A stretch of DNA of 64,000 bases from Winogradskyella psychrotolerans (GCF_018860545.1 NZ_JAHKPN010000010.1:1-64000); one strand, 5' to 3'. Positions 35,601 to 45,889 are shown, counted from the stretch's first letter. Numbers and translations: made by a program. The notes: generated by a model not told the origin, from the sequence alone.

Positions 35601-38600
35601 TTGGATCTATTTCTACACTTCCTATAACAATAAATATAACACCTTATATTGCTATTAACTATACAACAACCGCTTGTAGTGAAGGTTTGGCAATAGTATC
35701 GCCTGCAAATGGAGGAGGCAATACAGTTCCTGTTGGAACCACTTATTCTTGGGGTTTACCAAGTATTTCAGGAGGTCTTACAGGTGCAACTGTTGAAAGT
35801 GGACAAGCCAACTTTAATCAAACACTTGTTAACACGACGGGTTCAACCCAAACAGCATCTTATAATGTCACAGCGACAACGGGTGGCTGCTCCGCTTCTA
35901 CTTTTGTAGTTGTTGTGACAGTACATCCAAAACCAATTGTAAGTGCAACACCAATTAGTCAAACCATTTGTCCAGGAGAAGCAATAACTACGATAAATTT
36001 TTCTGAAACTAGTGGCGTTTCTGGAACAATAGATTACGATTGGATTAGAAGTAACACAGGCAATGTTACAGGTATGACTGCTAATGGCTCTGGATCGTCA
36101 ATAACAGGAACTTTATCAAATAGCACTAATGTTGCACAAACAACTACGTTCTCAGTAATAGGTACGTCTCAAAATGGGTGTACATCAGATCCTATTACTA
36201 TTACTGTAACTGTTGATCCTACTCCTACTGTATTAGCCACACCTAGCACTCAAAATATTTGTTCAGGTGATGCCATAACTGATATCGCGATTAGTAATCC
36301 TAATAATGTTGCAGGAACCATAACTTATAGTTGGAATAGAGATAATCTAACCAATACTGCCGGAATGCCGAGTAGTGGCACAAGTATTGCTTTAGGAACA
36401 GCTATTTCAGGCACCTTAACCAATACAACAAACACTCCTCAAACGACGACATTTACGATAACTGCCTACGCTAATGGTTGTGCTTCAGCAACAACCACAG
36501 CTACAGTAACTGTTAATCCTACCCCAACCGTTTCTGCATCAATAGCATCACAAACCGTTTGTGATGGTGACGCCATAAGTCCGATTGCAATTACAAACCC
36601 TAATAATGTATCAGGAACTATATATACTTGGACAAGAAACAACACAACAAATCTAACTGGTTTTCCAAATAGTGGGTCTGGCTCACCAATTAACGGCACG
36701 TTTGTAAATAATACCAACGTTAATCAAACTGCCATATTTACAATTACAGCCACTGTCAACGGATGTAGTTCAACAACCACATCTGAAGTCATAGTAAAGC
36801 CAACACCAAAAATAGTAGCTACACCAACTTCACAAACGATTTGTGATGATACAGCAATTACCAATATTGTATTAAGCACTAGTAATAATGTTTCAGGAAC
36901 AACGTATTCGTGGACTAGAAATAACACAACTAATATAACGGGTGTAGCAGCAAGTGGTACAAGTTCTACAATAAGTGGTACATTATTAAATGGAACAACT
37001 AGCACACAAACGACTACATTTACTATTACTGCTACAGCAAATGGCTGTAGTACAACTACAACAGCTACGGTAACTGTTTATGCCCCTTTGATTGATCCAG
37101 TAATATCTGATAGCCAGTCTGTCTGCTTAGGAGCCAATCCAACTATATTAAAAATTGATAATTTAGCATCTGTAGGTGGTTCTGGTAGCTATAGTTACCA
37201 ATGGCAACGAAGTGATGACGGAATAATAGGATGGAGTGATATAGCAGGCGCAACTAATAGTACTTATCAACCACCTAGCATCCCTATATTTTCTTGGAAC
37301 GCTGACAACTACTATTATAGAGTCAAAATTACTGATGCTTGTGGAACTGTATATAGTGAACCTGTATTCATACAAGTAATATCTGATGGAGGTTTTGATT
37401 TTAATACGGATGATGATTTGAGCGGTGCATTATGTCCTGGAGGCTCCTTCTCTCCTTCCCTAACGTCTGCCCATGCTAGTAGCTCAGCCGTACGTTACAG
37501 TTGGGCTGCAGATAGTGATTATATTTTACCAAGTACTGGTGGACCTATAGGCACTACAGGAGGGCGTTACTTTTTTAATCTCCTTAGAAACTCAACAGGA
37601 ACTATAGGGCCATTAACTACTCAGAATAATACTAATGCAACGGTTACGACCGTTCTAGAAATTACGCCCGCAGTTTATAACTACGCGGGAAATAATCCAG
37701 ATGATAGTGATTTTATCTGTAGTATTTCACCTCAATATATTAATGTAACCATAAGACCAACACCTGTAGCCACAGCATCTGCACCTTTTACGACTATTTG
37801 TAGTGACACTAGCGCTGATATTGAAGTCAACGGAAATATTACAGATGCCAATATGCAGTTCTCATGGACTAGAAATAACACAGGCAATGTTTCTGGCCCT
37901 TCTAGTGGTAACTCAGGTAACATAAGCACACCTTCCAACAGTTATACAATTGTAAATAACTTGGTAAATAATACCAGTGTAACACGAAATGTCACTTATA
38001 CTATTACTCCTACATCTAACGGATGTATTGGTGATGAAATAACATTTGTTATTGCTGTGGCACCAAAAGTTAACCCTGGCGTTGTTGGTACAAACCAAAC
38101 CTTATGTTCTGGTGGTGACCCAGTTGCTTTTACACAAACAACAGCTGCCACTGGTTTAAATTTATCTTACCAATGGCAGAACAGCACAACAAGTGCAACT
38201 GGCCCTTGGACAGATATTACTGGTGCAATATCTACAACTTATAACTCACCTGCCTTAACACAAACCACATGGTTTCAACGTGTTGTAACCTCTACCGTTA
38301 ATGGTGTAAATTGTGAGTCCGTTAACACAACACCAATACAAGTCCTAATTAATGATATTGATGGAGGTACTATTTCTGGAGACCAAACCATTTGTGATGG
38401 TGGAGACCCGACTGTATTAGGAAATACATTACCTGCTACTGGAGGTGGTACTATTAGCTACCAATGGCAAAGCAACATAACGGGCTGTGGTGGTTCATGG
38501 GGAGATATTTCTGGCGCTACGGGTGCCACTTATAATCCACCACCAGGTTTAACAGATACCACATATTTCCGTCGTTTAGGAACATCAACACTCAACGTTG

Positions 38601-41600
38601 CAGATTGTACAGCAGCAAGTAATTGTATAATTGTAACAGTAAACAAAGTCACTGGTGGTGAAATTGGAAACGACCAAGTCATTTGTGGAGATAATCCAGA
38701 CGCGTTTACGGTAATCACACCAGCAACTGGTAGTGGTTCATTATCTTACCAATGGCAAATAAGTACTACTGGTACTTCAGGTCCTTGGACAGATATTGCA
38801 AGTGCTAATGGAGCTACTTACAACGCACCTGCTGGTTTGATGACAACATCCTATTACCAAAGAATAGTAATTTCTACTTTAAACGGAGTGGCATGCGAAG
38901 CCACAAGTATTAATGCCATAACCGTCATAGCTAATAGTGTTACTGCCGGTACAATTTCTGGGAATAGAACGGTTTGTTCTGGTGGAGATCCAGATCCGTT
39001 TACAATATTGACACCTGCCACAGGTACAGGTTTAACCTACCAATGGCAAAGTAGTACCACATCTGGTGCTGGACCATGGACTAATATTGGAGGTGCTACG
39101 AGCGCAACCTATAATGTACCAGGAGGCATAACAACCACTACCTATTATCAACGCGTTGTAACAGCAACTATTAATGGTGTTAGTTGTGAATCCGAATCAA
39201 ACTTTTTAGTTGTATTTGTAAATGATATTTCACCTTCAACTATTGCAGGTAATCAAATAGTCTGTAGTACAGATGATCCTACTGCATTTACAGTAACAAC
39301 ACCTGCGACTGGAAATGGAACTTTATCCTACCAATGGCAAAGTGCTCCGAGTGCTTCTGGTCCTTGGACAAATATAAATTTAGCAACTAGTACTACATAC
39401 GATCCACCAATACTATCTAACACAACTTTTTATCAGTTGATAACAACCTCAACACAAAACGGTGTTGCGTGTTCTGAAATTAGTAATACAGTTGAAAAAA
39501 CGGTGATTCCATTTATTGATGCTGATGCTTCTGCTGATTTATCAACTATTGTAGATTGTAACGACACAACTATTCAGTTGGAAGGTAATGAATCAGGGAC
39601 TTGGTCTGCAGTCTCTATTCCTTCGGGAAATGCTTTTAGCTTCTCTGACCCCTTAGACCCAAATGCGACTTTTACCGGTGAAAGCGGTGCAAGCTACACA
39701 ATTACCTGGACACTAAATAACGCTGGGCCTTGTGCACAATCTATTACTACATTTAATGTTAACTTCCTATCTTGTGGTGAATTCATAGATTTCGATGCTA
39801 GTAGTGAGAGCAGTGTTAATTTCGGTGATTCCTATGATGTCTCAGGAAATTTTAGTATTGAAATTTGGGTAAAACCAAATGCTATTAATGGGACTATTCA
39901 AACTATTCTATCTAAAAGAGATGCTAGTAGCTTAACAGATGGCTATGATTTACGTTTAGTAGATGGAACAATCTCATTTAACACCAATAATAGTACAAGT
40001 GTTTCAGCAAGTGGAATGACAGCAAACCGTTGGTATCATATCGCTGTTACCTATGACGGAACATATACGCTTTATGTAGATGGCATTGAAAAAGATGCTA
40101 TTTCAGCTGCTAGTCCTGCAGGAAACAGTTCTGACATGCTTTTAGGCGCTATGGCACAAGCAACAAGCACTCCAACAAACTACTATAATGGTTGGATGGA
40201 TGAAATCCGTATTTGGAATAAAGCATTGACAGTAGATCAAATTAGAACAATGATGAACCAAGAAATTGAAAACGATGGTGGTGTAATTGGAAGTGTGACA
40301 GGCAATCAAGTTCCTACAAACTTAAGTTGGTCTGATTTGGATGCTTACTACCAAATGAACCAAGGTACATCAGATATTAGCGCTGGATATTTAAATGCAG
40401 ACGTTGGTACCAATGGACGTTTACTAAACATGACGACAAGTCAAGCTGAAACTGCACCTTTACCGTATACAAGTGCAGCAAGCGGATATTGGGACACGCC
40501 AGAAACATGGCTAAATCACGATGTTCAAATGTTACCAAATACAGGTGGCATAGATTGGAACATTGTTAGAATCCAACATAACATCACTTCTGAAAATAGA
40601 GAAACAACACTTCTTGGTTTATCGGTTGATGCCAACACCTATACTATTAATAATAATCAGTTATTAACTGTAAACAAATACTTAAAAAGTGATGGTGTAC
40701 TAGATTTAGAAGGAGAATCGCAACTCTTACAAGATGAAAATGCATATATAGATTACACAAACAGTAGCGGCCATATGGAACGCGACCAAAAGGGTACAGC
40801 CAATACATTTAATTATAATTATTGGGGCAGCCCTGTGAGTTCTGCTGGAGCATTTAATGCTAGAACATATACTTTAGAAGATATTCTTTACGACGGAAAC
40901 CAAAAAGTTATTTGGATAAATGGACATGATGGTGCACCAGGAAACCCAGTATCAATTACACGTCGTTGGATTTATTCCTTTTCTGAAGGTCAAGAAGATG
41001 ATATGTCTGATTGGGAATTAGAAGGAGAAACAGGCGTCATTAGTGCAGCTTTAGGATTTACAATGAAAGGTCCTGGCCCCGGAAATGCTTCAGGAAACCA
41101 TAATTACACTTTCAGAGGAATGCCGAATAATGGTGAAATCACTACAACTGTTACGGATAATGCCCCTATTCTTAATCAAACATTAGTAGGTAATCCATAC
41201 CCATCAGCTATTGATGCTAATGAATTTATTAAAGATAACATTCCTAATAGTGTTGTGCCTACTGCTAATATCGGAACAACTGGCAGTATTGATGGTGCTC
41301 TCTATTTTTGGAAGCAGGCATCAACAAATAACACTCATATTTTTGCAGATTATCAAGGTGGTTATGCAACTTACAATTTATCTGGTGGTCTAGGAGCTGT
41401 AGCTCCCCCTGGTATTGGAGTTGTTGGTGATGCTATTTTAGCAATACCAAAAAGATATATTCCCGTAGGACAAGGTTTCTTTGTAAACGCTGCCGCTGGC
41501 CAAAACAGCAACATTGTTATATTTAAAAATAGTCAACGTTCATTTAAAAAAGAAGGTCTTGAATCTTTATTTCTAAGATCTACCAATGATTCATCAGATT

Positions 41601-42325
41601 TAAATATAAGCGTAGAAAATGGTGATGAGAATTTAATCCAACGTATCCGATTGAAATTTAGTTCACCCGAAGGTGCTATAAGACCTTTATTATTGGCTTT
41701 CACTCCAAACAATGATGCCACAGATTTATTTGATTATGGCTATGACGCCTTAAACACGGAAACATTCCCAAGCGACCTATCCTTCCTTATCGAAGGTAAA
41801 AACTATGTCATTCAAGGTGTAGGTGAATTTGATGAGACTAAAGTCTATCCTTTAGATATGGTTATTGGTGAGCAAGGCAATATTGAAATCGGACTCACTG
41901 AACTTGAAAACTTCGACGAGGCTATAGATGTCTATATTTTTGATGCTGTAGAAGGGACGTATACCAGATTTAATGAGGTTAATTTCCAAATGAATTTAGG
42001 AGCTGGGACTTATAATGATAGATTCTACTTAGCATTTGAAGAAGACAGTACACTTTCTAGTATTGAAGAAGAGTTTAAAGATGTCATGGTTAGATATTTA
42101 CACGATACTAATGAAATCTATGTGAAGACACCTCCTTCTGCTAAGGTTAAGCAATTGTACTTAATTAACGTCGGTGGTCAAACTGTAGCTTCATGGAATG
42201 CTACGAACCTCCCCATGTCTAACGAGATTAAAATTCCGGTGAAACATATTTCTGAAGGTAATTATATTATTAAAGCTGAAACAGAAACAGCTACATTTAA
42301 TAAAAAGATTATAATTAAATACTGA
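32651..42325 (+). CDS. Giant T9SS type A cargo protein (3224 aa) with Ig/PKD-like and LamG domains
   Basis: A secreted surface protein. The signal peptide is residues 1-28 (ends STFSFAQ). An N-terminal jelly-roll-like domain covers about 30-220. An IPT/TIG domain follows at about 225-300 (ITGTNFSGATAVRFNGVNA). Then come Ig-like and PKD-like domains arranged as repeats to about 1010, PKD-like repeats with TPT.(S/L)AT....(Q/I)C.(D/G) to about 1470, and Ig-like YQWQ repeats of about 95 residues to about 2290. A LamG/concanavalin domain lies at about 2380-2540 (NFSIEIWVKPNAINGTIQTIL ... WYHIAVTYDGTYTLYVDG). A type A sorting domain ends the protein (about 3145-3224). It probably binds carbohydrate or surfaces. 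Confidence 0.93.
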   Translation: MINHYFRFLTFVAPLVFLLLISTFSFAQTTVINPNAEGGFESGTTFASNGWSATTNNNNTRWVCEPDAEPGFTGNRSAYVSYDNRAPYDHSYRTNRTRITHLYRNVTIPAGATNILLDFRWISEGEVWRGTVYDAMRVWLVPTSYTPNYNSQITAFGGRVQIGEDDYYDQDTWTNETNITIPNTYANTTFRLVFEWRNDNSAGSQPPAAIDNVYLRYTNPTPTIANFNPTTVCPGDSITITGTNFSGATAVRFNGVNATSYTVDSANQITAVVPVATTGAITVTTSAGTANSANNIIINSSSTAPSAISGTDLICSGSSTTLTASGGKAGTGSSIQWFSGSCGGTVLHTGNTFNVSPPSTTTYFARRNGTCNTTGCISYTVTVENPVTAAGTITGTSPVCQGETGIAFSVPTITNATNYTWSLPIGATIASGNGTNSITVNFSASAVSGNVSVYGSNSCGNGATSSFPVAVNNLPNNAGSITGTATVCQGETGISFSIPTISNATGYTWTLPAGATIVSGANTESITVDFSPTATSGTISVFGTNACGDGADSNFSVTVNNLSMAPTSITGTSNICEGTSTELFANGGTVGTAANIEWYTDSCGGTSVGSGNSITVSPTTDTTYYVRYESICNTTSCASVTVTVNPLPLAAGTITGTSTVCQGENNVSYSVPAITNATSYTWSVPTGATIVNGAGTNSIEIDFGLSAASGDVSVQGTNSCGNGTISDFAVTVNPLPDTAGTITGSAIVCQGDTGVSFSIPAIANATDYTWTLPTGASIVSGSNTESITVDFSAVAASGVITVVGTNSCGSGVVSANFDIAVNIPSVKPTSILGTSTICETQSTTLTLDGGIAGTGATAEWFSGSCVGTSEGTGNSITVSPTTTTEYFVRYSGDCNTTSCASVTVTVNPLPDSAGTITGPIEVCQGQNGVTYTVPAITNATDYIWTLPTGATIASGANTNSIIVNYSVTAASGSITVQGSNACGVGSISTLPITINITPYIAINYTTTACSEGLAIVSPANGGGNTVPVGTTYSWGLPSISGGLTGATVESGQANFNQTLVNTTGSTQTASYNVTATTGGCSASTFVVVVTVHPKPIVSATPISQTICPGEAITTINFSETSGVSGTIDYDWIRSNTGNVTGMTANGSGSSITGTLSNSTNVAQTTTFSVIGTSQNGCTSDPITITVTVDPTPTVLATPSTQNICSGDAITDIAISNPNNVAGTITYSWNRDNLTNTAGMPSSGTSIALGTAISGTLTNTTNTPQTTTFTITAYANGCASATTTATVTVNPTPTVSASIASQTVCDGDAISPIAITNPNNVSGTIYTWTRNNTTNLTGFPNSGSGSPINGTFVNNTNVNQTAIFTITATVNGCSSTTTSEVIVKPTPKIVATPTSQTICDDTAITNIVLSTSNNVSGTTYSWTRNNTTNITGVAASGTSSTISGTLLNGTTSTQTTTFTITATANGCSTTTTATVTVYAPLIDPVISDSQSVCLGANPTILKIDNLASVGGSGSYSYQWQRSDDGIIGWSDIAGATNSTYQPPSIPIFSWNADNYYYRVKITDACGTVYSEPVFIQVISDGGFDFNTDDDLSGALCPGGSFSPSLTSAHASSSAVRYSWAADSDYILPSTGGPIGTTGGRYFFNLLRNSTGTIGPLTTQNNTNATVTTVLEITPAVYNYAGNNPDDSDFICSISPQYINVTIRPTPVATASAPFTTICSDTSADIEVNGNITDANMQFSWTRNNTGNVSGPSSGNSGNISTPSNSYTIVNNLVNNTSVTRNVTYTITPTSNGCIGDEITFVIAVAPKVNPGVVGTNQTLCSGGDPVAFTQTTAATGLNLSYQWQNSTTSATGPWTDITGAISTTYNSPALTQTTWFQRVVTSTVNGVNCESVNTTPIQVLINDIDGGTISGDQTICDGGDPTVLGNTLPATGGGTISYQWQSNITGCGGSWGDISGATGATYNPPPGLTDTTYFRRLGTSTLNVADCTAASNCIIVTVNKVTGGEIGNDQVICGDNPDAFTVITPATGSGSLSYQWQISTTGTSGPWTDIASANGATYNAPAGLMTTSYYQRIVISTLNGVACEATSINAITVIANSVTAGTISGNRTVCSGGDPDPFTILTPATGTGLTYQWQSSTTSGAGPWTNIGGATSATYNVPGGITTTTYYQRVVTATINGVSCESESNFLVVFVNDISPSTIAGNQIVCSTDDPTAFTVTTPATGNGTLSYQWQSAPSASGPWTNINLATSTTYDPPILSNTTFYQLITTSTQNGVACSEISNTVEKTVIPFIDADASADLSTIVDCNDTTIQLEGNESGTWSAVSIPSGNAFSFSDPLDPNATFTGESGASYTITWTLNNAGPCAQSITTFNVNFLSCGEFIDFDASSESSVNFGDSYDVSGNFSIEIWVKPNAINGTIQTILSKRDASSLTDGYDLRLVDGTISFNTNNSTSVSASGMTANRWYHIAVTYDGTYTLYVDGIEKDAISAASPAGNSSDMLLGAMAQATSTPTNYYNGWMDEIRIWNKALTVDQIRTMMNQEIENDGGVIGSVTGNQVPTNLSWSDLDAYYQMNQGTSDISAGYLNADVGTNGRLLNMTTSQAETAPLPYTSAASGYWDTPETWLNHDVQMLPNTGGIDWNIVRIQHNITSENRETTLLGLSVDANTYTINNNQLLTVNKYLKSDGVLDLEGESQLLQDENAYIDYTNSSGHMERDQKGTANTFNYNYWGSPVSSAGAFNARTYTLEDILYDGNQKVIWINGHDGAPGNPVSITRRWIYSFSEGQEDDMSDWELEGETGVISAALGFTMKGPGPGNASGNHNYTFRGMPNNGEITTTVTDNAPILNQTLVGNPYPSAIDANEFIKDNIPNSVVPTANIGTTGSIDGALYFWKQASTNNTHIFADYQGGYATYNLSGGLGAVAPPGIGVVGDAILAIPKRYIPVGQGFFVNAAAGQNSNIVIFKNSQRSFKKEGLESLFLRSTNDSSDLNISVENGDENLIQRIRLKFSSPEGAIRPLLLAFTPNNDATDLFDYGYDALNTETFPSDLSFLIEGKNYVIQGVGEFDETKVYPLDMVIGEQGNIEIGLTELENFDEAIDVYIFDAVEGTYTRFNEVNFQMNLGAGTYNDRFYLAFEEDSTLSSIEEEFKDVMVRYLHDTNEIYVKTPPSAKVKQLYLINVGGQTVASWNATNLPMSNEIKIPVKHISEGNYIIKAETETATFNKKIIIKY
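33550..35640 (+). repeat. Higher-order coding repeat Ig-PKD-PKD, about 785-bp period
   Basis: Ig-like units with TTSCASVTVTV endings start near 33557, 34339 and 35129, and each is followed by PKD-like units (near 33810, 34070, 34600, 34850 and 35390) with AGTITG...VCQG. The triad repeats with a step of 782-790 bp, so the array grew by duplicating whole triads rather than single domains. Confidence 0.8.
35930..37080 (+). repeat. PKD-like repeat array with NNTTN signature
   Basis: About four to five units with a period of roughly 285 bp, each containing an ATP..QTIC/VC.(G/D).AI segment, W(T/N)R(N/D)N, and TTTFTITA.ANGC(S/A). They share only moderate identity. Confidence 0.7.
38040..39500 (+). 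repeat. Ig-like YQWQ repeat array
   Basis: Five units of about 285-300 bp with SYQWQ, GPWT(D/N)I, ATYN(A/V/P)P, TYYQR(V/I)V and NGV.CE(A/S). The sequence tcttaccaatggca recurs nearly unchanged at the DNA level. Confidence 0.78.
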
Positions 42326-42344
42326 TAACAGATTTTAAAAAAAA

Positions 42345-42382
42345 CCTAATCCCTCAAAGTCACAAAGATTTTGAGGGTTTTG
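42345..42382 (+). terminator. Rho-independent terminator of the giant type A gene
   Basis: CCCTCAAA (42351-42358) pairs with TTTGAGGG (42370-42377), followed by TTTTG and a T-rich tail, 26 bases after the stop codon. Confidence 0.78.
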
Positions 42383-42523
42383 TATTCTTGAATGTTACCT
42401 ATATAAACTAAAAAAACTAAGGTATTTAAAATAGTCTGTAATAAAGACATTGGTAAAATGCGATTTAGATTCTAACGTATATAACAGTAATCAAATAACT
42501 ATAGCTAAAGGTGCTATATCAAT

Positions 42524-42901
42524 CTAAACAAATTGAACCAAATCAATTTCATTAATCTCACCATGACTCGCATGTGTCACCACCACTCCATTTTTAATAA
42601 CTAAAAGCTGAGGAGATTGATGCATCACCTGAAATTTGTGACCAACCTCATTAGAAACGTCTCTATAACTCAATAAGTCTAAATAATACAAATCAGCATT
42701 TAGTTCTAAATCGTATGCCGATACAAATTGTTTCATCACCATACTACTAATACCGCAACGTGTTGAGTGCTTAAATATAATTTGTGTTTTAGTCTTAGAT
42801 TTCTCTTCAATAGTAGTTAATTGAGATACATCGCTTAATGGTTGCCAAGGCAATATTTTTTCTTCCTTAGGTTCTGAAGAACCGAATAATTTTTTAAACA
42901 T
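42524..42901 (-). CDS. ytxJ: Bacillithiol-associated redox protein YtxJ
   Basis: A 125-residue thioredoxin-fold protein of the YtxJ group (DUF2847). The single active-site cysteine motif TRCGIS is at 47-52 (Cys49), with the cis-proline loop HQSPQLLVIKNG near 93-104. YtxJ is proposed to act in bacillithiol-linked reduction; the resolving cysteine of ordinary thioredoxins is absent. Its presence suggests the cell makes bacillithiol. It stands alone, divergent from clpB. Confidence 0.88.
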   Translation of the reverse strand: MFKKLFGSSEPKEEKILPWQPLSDVSQLTTIEEKSKTKTQIIFKHSTRCGISSMVMKQFVSAYDLELNADLYYLDLLSYRDVSNEVGHKFQVMHQSPQLLVIKNGVVVTHASHGEINEIDLVQFV

Positions 42902-43016
42902 AATTCTTTTTTAAATGGTCTATCGTCAGTTCTAGCAATTTAGTTAACCTATACCCAGAACCCTAAACTGACCAAGGTCATTCTTTAAGTCGAAACAAAT
43001 TCGTAATCTTACATAA

Positions 43017-43059
43017 GACAAAACGTCATTTATAAAATCACTAAAACAGACATTTTGTC
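43017..43059. promoter_or_regulatory. Inverted repeat upstream of clpB
   Basis: GACAAAACGTC (43017-43027) and GACATTTTGTC (43049-43059) are inverted copies with one mismatch, 21 bases apart. They lie about 120 bases before clpB and could be an operator for stress control. No CIRCE element (TTAGCACTC-N9-GAGTGCTAA) was seen. Confidence 0.45.
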
Positions 43060-43179
43060 GTTTAATTCTTACATTATTAAATTGGTAAGATAATTGTCTA
43101 AAGATAGTCAAACACAACAATAAAACAAGGTTGATTAGAGCTAATAGAAGTTTCCAATTAACAGCAAAAATAATATAAG

Positions 43180-45786
43180 ATGAATTTTAACAACTATACC
43201 ATTAAATCACAAGAAGCCATACAGCAAGCGCAACAGCTCGCTCAAGGTTTTGGTCATCAGCAAATAGAAAACGAGCACATTTTTAAAGCTTTATTTAATG
43301 TTGATGAAAATGTATTACCATTCTTACTTAAGAAGTTGAATGTTAATGTGTCAATACTTCAACAAATTTTAGACAAAGAACTTGAGAGTTTTTCCAAAGT
43401 TTCCGGTGGAGACCTTATGCTTTCACGTGAGGCTAGTAAAACACTAAATGAAGCCTCGATCATTGCTAAAAAAATGAATGATGACTTCGTGTCTATTGAA
43501 CATTTAATATTAGCTATTTTTAAATCTAAAAGCAAAATTGCTCAAATCTTAAAAGATCAAGGGGTTACTGAAAAAGGTTTAAATGCAGCTATTGAAGAGC
43601 TAAGAAAAGGGGATCGCGTGACGTCACAGAGTCAAGAAGAAACGTACAACTCTCTGAGTAAATATGCTAAAAATTTAAATCAGTTAGCTCAGGATGGCAA
43701 ATTAGACCCGGTTATTGGACGGGATGAAGAAATTCGAAGAATACTTCAAATTTTATCGCGTAGAACCAAAAACAATCCGATTTTAGTAGGTGAACCAGGA
43801 ACAGGTAAAACTGCTATTGCCGAAGGATTAGCGCATAGAATCATTGATGGGGATATTCCAGAAAACCTTAAGGACAAACAGATTTTTGCCTTAGACATGG
43901 GGGCTTTAATTGCTGGTGCAAAATATAAAGGAGAATTTGAAGAGCGACTAAAAGCGGTTATTAAAGAGGTGACTGAAAGTGATGGAGACATCGTTTTATT
44001 CATTGACGAGATTCACACCTTAGTTGGTGCTGGTGGTGGACAAGGCGCCATGGATGCTGCAAACATTTTAAAACCTGCCTTAGCGCGTGGAGAATTGAGA
44101 GCTATTGGTGCAACTACTATAGATGAGTATCAAAAATACTTTGAGAAAGACAAAGCTTTAGAACGTCGTTTTCAAATGGTAAAAGTAGATGAACCAGATA
44201 CTGAAAGCGCTATTTCTATTCTACGTGGTATTAAAGAAAAATATGAAGCCCACCATAAAGTTCAGATTAAAGATGAAGCTATTATTGGTGCTGTAGAATT
44301 ATCTCAACGTTATATTACGAATCGATTTTTACCAGATAAAGCCATTGATTTAATGGATGAGGCAGCTTCTAAATTACGAATGGAAATCAATTCGAAACCT
44401 GAAGAATTAGATGTTTTAGATCGTAAAATTATGCAGCTTGAAATAGAACATGAAGCCATTAAGCGTGAAAAAGATGAAACTAAACTAAAAAGTTTAAAAT
44501 CAGAATTAGCCAATCTTAAGGAGGAACGAAACGAGCTAAACGCGAAGTGGATGTCTGAAAAAGAGGTGGTGGATAATGTTCAAAATATAAAACAAGAAAT
44601 TGAAAACTATAAATTGGAGGCTGAACGTGCCGAGCGTGATGGTGATTATGGTAAAGTAGCCGAAATTCGATATGGAAAAATTAAGGAAGCTACCGAGCAA
44701 CTTGAAAAATTTCAAAAAGAATTAGCGGAACAAAACGAAACATCCTTAATTAAAGAGGAAGTGACTTATGAGGATATTGCAGAAGTTATTGCGAAGTGGA
44801 CTGGAATTCCGGTAACCAAAATGCTGCAGAGTGATCGTGAAAAATTACTCAAACTTGAAGACGAATTACATAAACGTGTCGTTGGACAAGAAGAAGCAAT
44901 TGAAGCAGTTAGTGACGCTGTAAGACGCTCTAGAGCTGGGTTACAAAACCCTAGTAAACCAGTTGGAACTTTCTTATTCTTAGGAACAACTGGCGTTGGT
45001 AAAACAGAATTGGCAAAGGCATTGGCAGAATACTTGTTTAATGATGAAAATGCCATGACACGTATAGATATGAGTGAATACCAAGAACGCCACGCAGTAA
45101 GTCGTTTAGTTGGTGCACCTCCTGGATACGTTGGTTATGATGAAGGTGGACAGTTAACAGAAGCAGTGCGACGAAAACCTTATTCTGTAGTCTTATTAGA
45201 TGAAATTGAAAAAGCGCATCCCGACACATTTAATATCTTATTACAAGTATTAGATGAAGGCCGATTAACAGATAATAAAGGACGTGTTGCTGATTTTAAA
45301 AACACCATTATAATAATGACCTCTAATATGGGAAGTCAGATTATACAAGAACGTTTTGAAGCTACAAAAGATATTCCTTCAGCAATTGAAGCGGCAAAAG
45401 TGGATGTTTTAGCATTGTTAAAACAAACGGTAAGACCTGAGTTTTTAAACCGTATTGATGATACCATAATGTTTACTCCATTATCTAAAGAAAACATTAT
45501 TGATATTGTAGGTTTACAACTTAAAAGCATCACTAAAATGATAGCAAAACAAGGTATTACATTTGATGCGACGCCAGAAGCCGTAAGCTATTTAGCCGAC
45601 AAAGGTTATAATCCAGAATATGGTGCAAGACCCGTAAAACGTGTGATACAAAAAGAGGTTTTAAATCAGTTGAGTAAAGAAATATTAGCGGGGCGTGTAA
45701 GTACGGATAGTATTATATTGTTAGATGAATTTGATGGACAGTTAGTTTTCAGAAATCAAGGCGATTTAGTTGCTGAGACAATGTAA
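43180..45786 (+). CDS. clpB: ATP-dependent chaperone ClpB
   Basis: An 868-residue Hsp100 disaggregase that acts with DnaK on aggregated protein. The N-terminal Clp repeat domain covers about 1-150. Walker A of AAA1 is GEPGTGKT at 204-211 and Walker B is [10 protein letters not shown] coiled-coil middle domain runs from about 405 to 530. Walker A of AAA2 is GTTGVGKT at 602-609, followed by the pore loop [13 protein letters not shown] and sensor motifs. Length and order match ClpB; no IGF/ClpP-docking loop is apparent. It has its own strong terminator. Confidence 0.97.
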   Translation: MNFNNYTIKSQEAIQQAQQLAQGFGHQQIENEHIFKALFNVDENVLPFLLKKLNVNVSILQQILDKELESFSKVSGGDLMLSREASKTLNEASIIAKKMNDDFVSIEHLILAIFKSKSKIAQILKDQGVTEKGLNAAIEELRKGDRVTSQSQEETYNSLSKYAKNLNQLAQDGKLDPVIGRDEEIRRILQILSRRTKNNPILVGEPGTGKTAIAEGLAHRIIDGDIPENLKDKQIFALDMGALIAGAKYKGEFEERLKAVIKEVTESDGDIVLFIDEIHTLVGAGGGQGAMDAANILKPALARGELRAIGATTIDEYQKYFEKDKALERRFQMVKVDEPDTESAISILRGIKEKYEAHHKVQIKDEAIIGAVELSQRYITNRFLPDKAIDLMDEAASKLRMEINSKPEELDVLDRKIMQLEIEHEAIKREKDETKLKSLKSELANLKEERNELNAKWMSEKEVVDNVQNIKQEIENYKLEAERAERDGDYGKVAEIRYGKIKEATEQLEKFQKELAEQNETSLIKEEVTYEDIAEVIAKWTGIPVTKMLQSDREKLLKLEDELHKRVVGQEEAIEAVSDAVRRSRAGLQNPSKPVGTFLFLGTTGVGKTELAKALAEYLFNDENAMTRIDMSEYQERHAVSRLVGAPPGYVGYDEGGQLTEAVRRKPYSVVLLDEIEKAHPDTFNILLQVLDEGRLTDNKGRVADFKNTIIIMTSNMGSQIIQERFEATKDIPSAIEAAKVDVLALLKQTVRPEFLNRIDDTIMFTPLSKENIIDIVGLQLKSITKMIAKQGITFDATPEAVSYLADKGYNPEYGARPVKRVIQKEVLNQLSKEILAGRVSTDSIILLDEFDGQLVFRNQGDLVAETM

Positions 45787-45838
45787 TTTTAGTGTAACAA
45801 ACTAGATTTTATAAAGTCTTTATAATGATTGGTTGGTA

Positions 45839-45889
45839 AAGAGCAACACAAATTTCAAGCGCTTGAAAGGAGTGTTGCTCTTCCTTTTT
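45839..45889 (+). terminator. Rho-independent terminator of clpB with nested palindrome
   Basis: AAGAGCAACAC (45839-45849) pairs with GTGTTGCTCTT (45872-45882), and a T-rich tail follows. The loop itself holds a perfect 16-bp palindrome (45853-45868). The rest of 45890-46171 is non-coding; a short hairpin AAATCC/GGATTT (45925-45945) and a TAATTTTG -7 element (46048-46055) for deoC are the only marks. Confidence 0.88.

Noticed and set aside
42445..42520. A gene or RNA between the giant type A gene and ytxJ
   Set aside because: Only AT-rich spacer after the terminator; no frame or stem is supported.
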